This document shows positions 1-6,694 of a stretch of DNA of 15,515 nucleotides, one piece after another; position 1 is the first letter of the stretch; each line of letters opens with the position of its first letter. Where the stretch lies: assembly GCA_001701115.1 (NCBI GenBank), contig DAAJ01000055.1, forward strand, positions 1 to 15,515. The letters are read 5' to 3'. The notes below the pieces were generated by a model. It had not been told where the DNA came from. It was given only the letters and a program-made list of their open reading frames with translations, and ran no database searches. Origin of the DNA: Bacteroidales bacterium GP2. GTDB lineage: Bacteria > Bacteroidota > Bacteroidia > Bacteroidales > Muribaculaceae. The position numbers were made by a program, and so were the translations under genes.

Positions 1-1023
1 GCACAGATGACAATCCAGGTGCTCTGGGAGGGAATTGAAATTAATGTTGAGTTCAATGGCACCCGCAACGAAATTGCATGGCTCACCTTCCCCGGCAAGC
101 TCACTGTTGCGCTTGAAGGCTACGACATAACCGAGGGCGGCAAAGAAGCTGTCGTTAAAATTGCACGCACAGGCGAAAACGGGCTTTACACCTTCCTCCT
201 GCCAGATTTCTCGCTTGCCCTTGATGCCGAATCCGCTCCTGCGGAGCTTGGCGACATACAGGTCGACAATATCACAATGACTCCTAACGACGGATTTGAC
301 AGGTACACCGGCAGGGTTGACCGTATGGTTCTTGGCGGCGGTGAAATTGTTGCGGGCGTGAAAGTGGATGGAACAATAACTACCGCATCCGAAGTCAGGA
401 TCAATGTTGATGTGACATGGTATATGGAGGACGGCAAGAGAGTTCCCATCCTCGTTAAATTCAGCAACACCGAAGAAGTTCCGGCAACTCCTGAGAGAGC
501 CGTTTACACCGGTACCCTCACCACCGAGGCAGAGGGCACATTGAAAGACCATGATGTCCGTATCCACATGACACCCTCTTACGGCAACCGCTCCGATATC
601 CTCATCGAGGGCATTGACCTTGCCGGTTCGAGGGCTGCCGCTATCGGCAACAGCATTTCAGTGCCGAGTGTCAGCGTCACATCAATGTCAAACGGCTATA
701 AGGCATACGACGGTGCCGCTACTGCAGTGCAGGTTCAGCCTGGAATGACACTTGACATCAATTTGCACGGATTCTCGGACCTCAACAATAAATTCAACCT
801 CCTCATGGACATTGAATGGCTTGAAGAGGGACTCAAGATTTCCGGCAAGTTCAATGGCGAAGTCGATGTTACCGGCATTGAATCCATTTTCTCCCCGGAG
901 AATAATGACGGCAAAGAGGAATATTACAATATCAACGGCGTAAGAGTCAATCCGGACAATCTCAGACCCGGCATTTACATCCGCCGCAAGGGTAACAAAT
1001 CTGAAAAAATAATAATCAAATGA
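1..1023 (+). CDS. Secreted calycin-like repeat protein, 5' end missing
   Basis: The reading frame is open to the left edge, so the ATG at 7 is probably internal. Counting from that Met, residues 1-19 look like the end of a domain whose equivalents are residues 129-155 and 262-285: each has alternating hydrophobic strands, a Trp, then KF or EF followed by N-G/N-T. This implies at least three tandem domains, the second at about 27-155 and the third at about 166-285. Their layout (GxLT strand, a 'DIQV' or 'SISV' strand after a G-D/G-N, closing W strand) fits the putative calycin-like domain of Bacteroidetes surface proteins. Residues 306-338 form a short tail (YYNINGVRV, RPGIYI, EKIIIK) like the C-terminal secretion or sorting tails of this phylum. 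The signal peptide must lie upstream. The ligand is unknown. The stop overlaps the next start (ATGA at 1020), so the two genes are probably translationally coupled. Confidence 0.75.
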   Translation, partial: AQMTIQVLWEGIEINVEFNGTRNEIAWLTFPGKLTVALEGYDITEGGKEAVVKIARTGENGLYTFLLPDFSLALDAESAPAELGDIQVDNITMTPNDGFDRYTGRVDRMVLGGGEIVAGVKVDGTITTASEVRINVDVTWYMEDGKRVPILVKFSNTEEVPATPERAVYTGTLTTEAEGTLKDHDVRIHMTPSYGNRSDILIEGIDLAGSRAAAIGNSISVPSVSVTSMSNGYKAYDGAATAVQVQPGMTLDINLHGFSDLNNKFNLLMDIEWLEEGLKISGKFNGEVDVTGIESIFSPENNDGKEEYYNINGVRVNPDNLRPGIYIRRKGNKSEKIIIK

Positions 1024-2213
1024 AGAAAGGATTCAAATTCGGACTCCTTCCCCGCATTGCGGTTGCAATTGCGGTAGGCATAGGTCTCGGTTACGTTGCA
1101 CCGCAATGGCTCGGGCAGCTTTGCGCTACATTCAATGAAATTTTCGGGTCATTCCTCGGTTTCCTGATTCCATTGATTATACTTGGATTTGTCACCCCTG
1201 CAATAGGCGACATAGGCAAGTCGGCAGGAAAAATGCTTCTTGCCACTGCGCTTCTTGCTTACGGAGCGACTCTTTTTGCGGGGTTCTTCTCATTCTTCAC
1301 CTGCGAGAATGTTTTCCCGCATCTTATTTCAAAAGCTCCCGGGCTGATTGAGGTAGAGGATTCCGCTCCTGCCATTGAGCCGTGGTTTACCATGCCGATG
1401 CCTCCGGTCATGTCTGTCATGACTGCGCTTGTCCTTTCATTCATGGTCGGTCTTGGAATAGCGTTTGTTAAAGGCAACGCGCTCAAGCAATGTGCTGACG
1501 AGTTCCGCGACATTGTTTCCATGGCAATCAAAAAAGCGGTCATTCCACTCCTACCCTTCTACATCATGGGCATTTTCCTCAACATGACTGTTTCAGGGCA
1601 GGTGGGCATAATGCTCAAGGCTTTCTTCAAAGTCATTATTGTAATTTTCTGCATACACATATTTATATTAGTGTTCCAGTTCTGCGTAGCATCGCTTTTC
1701 AACCGCAAGAATCCATTCAAGATGCTATGGAACATGATGCCTGCTTATTTCACCGCTTTAGGCACCCAATCTTCTGCAGCCACTATTCCGGTTACACTCA
1801 AGCAGACAATAAATATGGGAGTAAGCGAGGAGGTAGCCGGGTTCGTCATTCCGCTTTGCGCTACCATCCACATGAGCGGCAGCACACTTAAAATTGTTGC
1901 GTGCGCCCTTGCAATAATGATTCTTCAGGGAATACCTTACGATCTTGGAATGTTCACCCATTTCATCACAATGCTCGGTGTCACCATTGTTGCAGCTCCC
2001 GGCATTCCCGGAGGAGCGATTATGGCGTCTCTTGGATTGCTGAGCGGCATACTCGGTTTTTCTGAAACGCAAAATGCCCTTATGATAGCGCTTTACATTG
2101 CAATGGACAGCTTCGGCACGGCTTGCAATGTCACCGGCGACGGCTCTCTTGCTGTGATAATCGACCGTTTTTTCGGAAAAAAGAATAAACAATCTAATCA
2201 AATATCTGAATGA
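1020..2213 (+). CDS. Divergent dicarboxylate/amino acid:cation symporter (SDF/DAACS family)
   Basis: This is a 397-residue inner-membrane protein, near the usual 400-430 of the family, hydrophobic throughout with the two-hairpin layout of GltPh. Hairpin 1 is the serine-containing stretch at 249-260 (TQSSAATIPVT). TM7 carries HMSGS at 284-288, hairpin 2 has GIPGG at 328-332, and TM8 has DSFGTACNVTGD at 363-374. Using well-known GltPh positions, D394, T398, N401 and D405 are kept as D363, T367, N370 and D374. R397, which binds the side-chain carboxylate of aspartate, is G366. R276 is Q250, and N310 and D312 of the sodium-binding NMDGT motif are H284 and S286. Transport is therefore likely, but 'dicarboxylate' or 'glutamate' would be an unsafe name and a neutral substrate is plausible. 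The gene starts within the stop of its upstream neighbour and its own stop overlaps the ABC ATPase start, placing it mid-operon. Confidence 0.85.
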   Translation: MKKGFKFGLLPRIAVAIAVGIGLGYVAPQWLGQLCATFNEIFGSFLGFLIPLIILGFVTPAIGDIGKSAGKMLLATALLAYGATLFAGFFSFFTCENVFPHLISKAPGLIEVEDSAPAIEPWFTMPMPPVMSVMTALVLSFMVGLGIAFVKGNALKQCADEFRDIVSMAIKKAVIPLLPFYIMGIFLNMTVSGQVGIMLKAFFKVIIVIFCIHIFILVFQFCVASLFNRKNPFKMLWNMMPAYFTALGTQSSAATIPVTLKQTINMGVSEEVAGFVIPLCATIHMSGSTLKIVACALAIMILQGIPYDLGMFTHFITMLGVTIVAAPGIPGGAIMASLGLLSGILGFSETQNALMIALYIAMDSFGTACNVTGDGSLAVIIDRFFGKKNKQSNQISE

Positions 2214-3142
2214 ATTTGCTTGAAGTAAACAATGTGTCCAAAAATTTCACAGGACACAAAGCACTCGACAATGTCAGCCTTGAAGTTCCTGAAGGAACTA
2301 TTTATGGGCTTCTCGGACCTAACGGTGCGGGAAAAACGACATTGATCCGTATTATCAACCACATCACTGCTCCCGATTCCGGCAGCGTCATCTTTAATGG
2401 TCACACCCTAACTGGTGCAGATGTGTCGAATATCGGCTATCTGCCTGAAGAGAGAGGACTCTATAAAAAAATGAAAGTAGGCGAGCAGGCGGTTTTCTTT
2501 GCCCGTCTCAAGGGATTATCAAAGGCAGAAGCTACAAAAAGCCTCCGGGAATGGTTTGAGCGGTTTGACATTCTGTCATGGTGGAACCGTAAGGTGGAGG
2601 AGCTGTCAAAAGGAATGGCTCAGAAAGTGCAGTTTATCGTGACAGTGCTTCATCGTCCAAAGCTGCTTATTTTTGACGAGCCTTTTTCCGGATTTGACCC
2701 TATAAACGCCAACCTTCTTAAAGACGAGATTATCCGCCTTAAAAATGAAGGCTCAACCGTCATCTTCTCTACCCACAATATGTCTTCTGTTGAGGAGTTG
2801 TGCGAAAACATCACACTCATAAACCGAGGCAAAAATATTCTCACCGGAAATGTCGACAAAATCCGCCGCCAATACTCTGACGGCAGATACGATATTGTTT
2901 TCACCGGCGATTCAAATGCACTGATGAATGCGCTCTTGCCGATGGCTGGCAGTTTTGAGCTGACAGACGCTCCCAGGCACCGCTCATCCCTCAGGCTACT
3001 CCTCAACCCCGGCGCTTCGCTGCACGACATAATCTCAACTGCAAACAATACCGTTGAGATTGCCGCAATAAATGAAGTGATGGCTTCAATGAACGATATT
3101 TTCATCAGCACAGTCGGCACAGCTGACTTAGAAAATCAATAA
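2210..3142 (+). CDS. ABC transporter ATP-binding protein, NatA/YhaQ-like
   Basis: The 310-residue protein has a full nucleotide-binding domain: Walker A GPNGAGKT at 36-43, signature ELSKGMAQK at 131-139, Walker B LLIFDEP at 152-158 with D-loop SGFDP at 160-164, and switch His H189 in STHNM. The Q-loop position reads YLPEERGLY (78-86), with Glu where Gln is commonest; this form is usual in NatA/YhaQ-like ATPases. Residues from about 215 to 300 fit the DUF4162-type C-terminal extension seen in the same group. It would power the permease encoded 8 bases downstream. The start overlaps the symporter stop (ATGA at 2210). NatA/NatB systems of Bacillus export sodium, but homologues in Bacteroidetes are mostly uncharacterised, so the substrate here is open. 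Confidence 0.92.
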   Translation: MNLLEVNNVSKNFTGHKALDNVSLEVPEGTIYGLLGPNGAGKTTLIRIINHITAPDSGSVIFNGHTLTGADVSNIGYLPEERGLYKKMKVGEQAVFFARLKGLSKAEATKSLREWFERFDILSWWNRKVEELSKGMAQKVQFIVTVLHRPKLLIFDEPFSGFDPINANLLKDEIIRLKNEGSTVIFSTHNMSSVEELCENITLINRGKNILTGNVDKIRRQYSDGRYDIVFTGDSNALMNALLPMAGSFELTDAPRHRSSLRLLLNPGASLHDIISTANNTVEIAAINEVMASMNDIFISTVGTADLENQ

Positions 3143-3150
3143 TCTCGATT

Positions 3151-4461
3151 ATGGCAACCAAGATAGGAATAATTATAGGACGTGAATTCAAGGAAAGAGT
3201 CCATAAGAAAAGTTTTATAATCACCACTCTCCTCATGCCGGTGTTCATGCTTGCAATGATGGCGGCACCGGTATTGATAACAATGATGTCGAAAAGCGAG
3301 ACCCGCGATATACTTGTTGTGGATGAAAGCGGTGTAATTGCAAAAGACCTGAAAAGCACTGAGGAGACAAGATTCACCCAAGTGTCAATTCCGCTTGACT
3401 CCGCGCTTGCAAACACTGATGTCAACGGAGTGCTTTACATTCCCGCAGATATTCTCGACGGCACCAAGACCATCAGGCTTTACACAAATGGAGCTTCATC
3501 GCTTTCACTTGAAAGCGGAATAACCCGAAATGTGAACAGCATCATAGAATCCTTGCGACTGAAAAGCTATGACATTGACAACCTTGACAGCATCATGGCT
3601 ACAATCCACAGCGATGTGAAACTACAGGGAATACGCAACGACAAAGACGAAAGCGAGGCGCAAAGTTCAACTGAACTCAGCTATTTTCTCGGTGTTATCC
3701 TCACCTTCTTATTATATATGTGTCTGCTTCTCTATGGTCAGATGGTAATGACAAGCATCATTGAGGAGAAAAACAACCGAGTGCTTGAAATTGTGGTGTC
3801 ATCAGTCAAACCCACTCAGCTTATGCTTGGCAAAATAATGGGTATCGGGCTTGTTGCTGTGACACAGATAATTATTTGGGGCGTGCTTATTGCCGCAATG
3901 TCCGCTTTTGTGCTCCCTGCGCTTACTCCGCCTGAAATGGCTGCTGAATTGACAGCGCTTAACGCAGGAACCCTTGATGCCGCAAACGCCACAAGCGATT
4001 TTGAATTGCTCCAGACTATGTCGATTATAGGAAATGTCGGATATATCATCCAGCTCTTTACTCTGCTTATTCTTTTCCTTGTCGGCGGTTTCCTCCTCTA
4101 TTCCGCTATTTATGCGGCAATCGGTTCTGCCGTGGATAACATCCAGGATGCCGGACAGCTCCAGAGCTTCATAATCTTCCCTATTATTATAGGTATAATC
4201 TTCGGCATGACCGCCGCCGGCGACCCGACCTCTCCCCTATCCATGTGGATGTCATTCATTCCGTTCACCTCTCCGATGGTAATGATGGCGCGTATTCCGT
4301 CCGGCATACCGGCATGGGAAATCGCTGTATCGCTCGTGATACTTTATGCAACATTCCTTGCCGCTGTGTGGGTTGCCGCAAAAATCTACAGGGTAGGAAT
4401 ATTCATGTATGGCAAAAAGCCCACATTCAAGGATCTCATCCGCTGGGCACGCTACAAATAA
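3151..4461 (+). CDS. ABC transporter permease, NatB/YhaP-like (ABC-2 type)
   Basis: The 436-residue membrane protein has the ABC-2 export permease layout. TM1 is at about 21-46, followed by an extracytoplasmic domain of about 130 residues (47-176), then five more segments near 177-199, 227-255, 299-325, 338-357 and 388-412. Between TM2 and TM3, the amphipathic stretch at 205-219 (EEKNNRVLEIVVSSV) is the typical coupling region that docks on the ATPase. The N-terminal GREFKERVHKKSF is also typical of NatB-like permeases. It pairs with the ATPase gene 8 bases upstream. Whether the exporter serves sodium, a drug, a lipid or a peptide cannot be read from the sequence. It ends the operon: a strong hairpin terminator begins 22 bases after its stop. 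Confidence 0.9.
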   Translation: MATKIGIIIGREFKERVHKKSFIITTLLMPVFMLAMMAAPVLITMMSKSETRDILVVDESGVIAKDLKSTEETRFTQVSIPLDSALANTDVNGVLYIPADILDGTKTIRLYTNGASSLSLESGITRNVNSIIESLRLKSYDIDNLDSIMATIHSDVKLQGIRNDKDESEAQSSTELSYFLGVILTFLLYMCLLLYGQMVMTSIIEEKNNRVLEIVVSSVKPTQLMLGKIMGIGLVAVTQIIIWGVLIAAMSAFVLPALTPPEMAAELTALNAGTLDAANATSDFELLQTMSIIGNVGYIIQLFTLLILFLVGGFLLYSAIYAAIGSAVDNIQDAGQLQSFIIFPIIIGIIFGMTAAGDPTSPLSMWMSFIPFTSPMVMMARIPSGIPAWEIAVSLVILYATFLAAVWVAAKIYRVGIFMYGKKPTFKDLIRWARYK

Positions 4462-4483
4462 CCCATTTGCCGCTTAATTACAT

Positions 4484-4527
4484 CCCCGCGCTATCCGGAA
4501 AAAGTTATTCCGGGGTGCGGGGTTTTT
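4484..4527 (+). terminator. Intrinsic terminator after the ABC permease
   Basis: Two 6-bp arms form a GC-rich hairpin: CCCCGC (4484-4489) pairs with GCGGGG (4517-4522) and CCGGAA (4495-4500) with TTCCGG (4508-4513). They are separated by an asymmetric internal loop of 5 and 3 bases and close on the 7-base loop AAAGTTA. Five Ts follow immediately (4523-4527). This separates the transporter operon from the ROK kinase gene. Confidence 0.9.
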
Positions 4528-4528
4528 A

Positions 4529-4563
4529 TTTGCTTTTTGTATTTTTGCACAATATAAAATTTG
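4529..4563 (+). promoter_or_regulatory. Candidate promoter region of the ROK kinase-fmt unit
   Basis: A promoter is expected between the terminator and the ATG at 4590. TATTTTTG at 4540-4547 matches the Bacteroidetes -7 form TAnnTTTG exactly but has no TTTG at the right distance upstream. Alternatively TTTG at 4529-4532 could act as the -33 box for the imperfect -7 sequence at 4555-4563 (TA, three bases, TTTG). The sequence does not decide between them. Confidence 0.4.
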
Positions 4564-4589
4564 TTTCACCCTTTTATACCTTTCTAACC

Positions 4590-5720
4590 ATGTATAAATT
4601 TGATAAACGTGTTGTTATTACCCTTGATGCCGGTGGCACCAATCTTGTTTTCGGAGCGATGCAGGCTAATAAATTCATTGTCGACCCGATTACCTTGCCA
4701 AGCCGCGCACAAGACCTTGATTTGTGCCTCGCAACAATGGTGGAAGGGTTCAAACAGGTGATTTCACAGCTTAAGAGCAAGCCAGTGGCTATCAGCTTCG
4801 CCTTCCCCGGTCCTGCTGACTATCCCAACGGTGTGATTGGCGGCTATCTTCCCAATTTCCCCTCTTTCCGCGATGGTGTTGCACTCGGTCCGTTCCTTTC
4901 AGACACTTTCGGCATACCCGTTTTCATAAACAATGACGGTGACCTCTTTGCCTATGGTGAAGCACTCGGCGGCGCACTCCCCGAAATCAATAATAAACTT
5001 GCAGAAGCCGGAAGCTCAAAACGCTACCATAACCTGCTCGGCTATACATTCGGCACAGGTCTCGGTGTGGGCATGGTTGTCGGTGACAAACTGAACCGCG
5101 GTGACAACAGCTGCGTGGAAACATTCTGCCTCCGCCATAAGAAGAATCCCGAAATATTTGTTGAAGAGGGAGCGGCAATCAGGGCTATCAAACGTGTATA
5201 CGGTGAATTGTCAGGTGACAAAGACCATAAGTTTGAACCGAAAGATATCTGCGAGATTGCCGACGGCAAGAAAGAGGGCGACCGTGAAGCGGCAATCAAG
5301 GCATTCCAGGAATTTGGCGAAATTGCCGGCGATGCAATTGCAACCGGTGTAACACTCGTTGACGGGCTTATAGTCATCGGCGGCGGACTCACCGGTGCAA
5401 AGAAATACTTCATGCCTTCACTCCTCGGAGAGCTTCGTGGCAAACTCAAATCGCTCAAAGGCGAGGAACTCAACAGAGTGCAGATGAAAGTATTCGACCT
5501 TGACAATGAAGAGGAATTCAAGGAATTTGCCAAAGGCGAGGAGCGCCAGATAAAAGTGTACGGTTCAGAGCGCACAGTTCCTTATGACCCCATGAAACGT
5601 GTCGGCATCGTGACCTCGCAACTTGGAGCAAGCAAGGCTATCTCAATCGGCGCTTACTCTTTCGCCCTCTCACAGATTGATGCGGCAAACAATGAGCCGG
5701 AAGTTGAACTTAGCAAATAA
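4590..5720 (+). CDS. ROK-family sugar kinase (glucokinase-like)
   Basis: I start this 376-residue protein at the ATG at 4590, because the hallmark N-terminal strand and phosphate loop follow at once (VVITLDAGGTN, 8-18). The open frame continues upstream but runs through the permease gene and the terminator. Other ROK features are FPGP (72-75), the catalytic segment INNDGDLFAYGEA with putative base D116, phosphate loop GTGLGVG (155-161) and IGGGL (263-267). The cytoplasmic reaction would be ATP-dependent phosphorylation of a hexose such as glucose; the exact sugar is not readable. The usual ROK zinc motif CxCGxxGC is absent: the matching region reads CLRHKKNPEIFVEEGA (180-195). The protein is about 60 residues longer than typical ROK kinases, partly from a charged stretch at about 285-335. 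There is no N-terminal helix-turn-helix, so a repressor role is unlikely. fmt follows after 3 bases. Confidence 0.87.
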   Translation: MYKFDKRVVITLDAGGTNLVFGAMQANKFIVDPITLPSRAQDLDLCLATMVEGFKQVISQLKSKPVAISFAFPGPADYPNGVIGGYLPNFPSFRDGVALGPFLSDTFGIPVFINNDGDLFAYGEALGGALPEINNKLAEAGSSKRYHNLLGYTFGTGLGVGMVVGDKLNRGDNSCVETFCLRHKKNPEIFVEEGAAIRAIKRVYGELSGDKDHKFEPKDICEIADGKKEGDREAAIKAFQEFGEIAGDAIATGVTLVDGLIVIGGGLTGAKKYFMPSLLGELRGKLKSLKGEELNRVQMKVFDLDNEEEFKEFAKGEERQIKVYGSERTVPYDPMKRVGIVTSQLGASKAISIGAYSFALSQIDAANNEPEVELSK

Positions 5721-5723
5721 TGA

Positions 5724-6680
5724 ATGAATTATAAGGACATTAAGATTGTTTTTTTCGGGACACCCGATTTTGCAGTAGAGAGCCTTGACGCTCTTCTTAA
5801 AGCCGGATGCAATATAGCAGCTGTTGTCACGGCTGCCGACAAACCCGCAGGACGCGGACACAAGCTGCTTGAAAGCGCAGTGAAGAAGTACGCAATCGAG
5901 AAGAATCTCCCGGTTCTTCAACCTACAAACCTCAAATCAGAGGACTTTCTGAGCGAATTGAAAGGCATTGGCGCGGATTTGTTTATTGTCATTGCATTCA
6001 GAATGTTGCCAGAAAGCGTATGGGCTATGCCACGGCTCGGCACCTTCAATGTGCATGGTTCATTGCTGCCACGTTACCGCGGTGCAGCTCCTATAAACCG
6101 TGCGCTGATGAATGGCGAAACAGTGAGCGGGGTATCGACATTTTACCTCACCCATGAGATTGACACCGGTGACATCATCGGTCGCAAGTCCACTGAAATT
6201 CTTCCTGAGGATGATTTCGGAAGCTTGTATGAAAAGCTGATGAAAATGGGAGCGGAACTTGCCGTTGAAACCGTAAAGGATATTGCCGACGGTAATATAA
6301 AGAGAGTTCCTCAAACCGAGCTTGAGGCTGACCTGACACCGTGCCCTGCTCCAAAGATTTTCAAAGAGGACTGCCATATTGACTGGAACCAGCCCGCAGA
6401 GAAAATACATAACCTCATCCGGGGTGTATCTCCGGTGCCGGGAGCATGGACCACGCTTGCTGATGACAAAGGGGAAACAGTAATGAAAATCTTCAAGTCA
6501 TCCGTAAGTGACAAACTTGCAGAAAATCCCGGTGCCGTGCATATTTCCCATAACGGAATGAGTGTTGACTGCAACGATAAACAACTTAAAATCCTATCCT
6601 TGCAGGTCCAGGGTAAAAAAAGAATGGAAACTGCGGATTTTCTAAGGGGAAGCCGCCTTGAAAACCCGCAGTGCAAATAA
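5724..6680 (+). CDS. fmt: Methionyl-tRNA formyltransferase
   Basis: It transfers a formyl group from 10-formyltetrahydrofolate to Met-tRNA of the initiator type, in the cytoplasm, for translation initiation. The 318-residue length is normal. The N-terminal domain begins VFFGTPDFAV (9-18). The signature HGSLLPRYRGAAPIN is at 111-125, and DTGDI is at 147-151. The catalytic trio of E. coli Fmt (N106, H108, D144) corresponds to N109, H111 and D147 with identical spacing. The C-terminal tRNA-binding domain covers about 205-318, including the linker stretch CPAPKI and the end segment KRMETADFLRG. An ATG at 5720 is in another frame and stops at once, so 5724 is the start. It sits 3 bases after the ROK kinase and converges on dcp. 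Its last 50 bases also encode a long inverted repeat. Confidence 0.97.
   Translation: MNYKDIKIVFFGTPDFAVESLDALLKAGCNIAAVVTAADKPAGRGHKLLESAVKKYAIEKNLPVLQPTNLKSEDFLSELKGIGADLFIVIAFRMLPESVWAMPRLGTFNVHGSLLPRYRGAAPINRALMNGETVSGVSTFYLTHEIDTGDIIGRKSTEILPEDDFGSLYEKLMKMGAELAVETVKDIADGNIKRVPQTELEADLTPCPAPKIFKEDCHIDWNQPAEKIHNLIRGVSPVPGAWTTLADDKGETVMKIFKSSVSDKLAENPGAVHISHNGMSVDCNDKQLKILSLQVQGKKRMETADFLRGSRLENPQCK
6615..6672 (-). terminator. Probable terminator of the TPR-dcp transcript, inside the fmt 3' end
   Basis: Arms at 6630-6642 (ACTGCGGATTTTC) and 6660-6672 (GAAAACCCGCAGT) are complementary at 12 of 13 positions. The stem can extend by AAGG (6644-6647) with CCTT (6656-6659). Read on the minus strand, the stem is followed by TTTCC and then a run of seven Ts (A-run 6615-6621 on the plus strand), as expected for an intrinsic terminator of the unit ending at 6695. 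On the plus strand no T-run follows. The arms are coding sequence of fmt. Confidence 0.6.
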
Positions 6681-6694
6681 ATCCTATGTATGGA

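Noticed and set aside
2287..2470. Glu in the Q-loop of the ABC ATPase as a sign of an inactive enzyme
   Set aside because: LPEERGLY is the normal form in NatA/YhaQ-like ATPases, and Walker A, signature, Walker B and the switch His are all intact.
4245..4589. Upstream extension of the ROK kinase frame, giving a 491-residue protein
   Set aside because: The extension overlaps the permease gene in another frame and runs through the terminator hairpin. The conserved ROK start follows directly after the ATG at 4590.
5042..5575. Minus-strand open frame of 177 codons
   Set aside because: It is a shadow of the ROK kinase, Ser/Pro-rich without motifs, with no supporting start signals.
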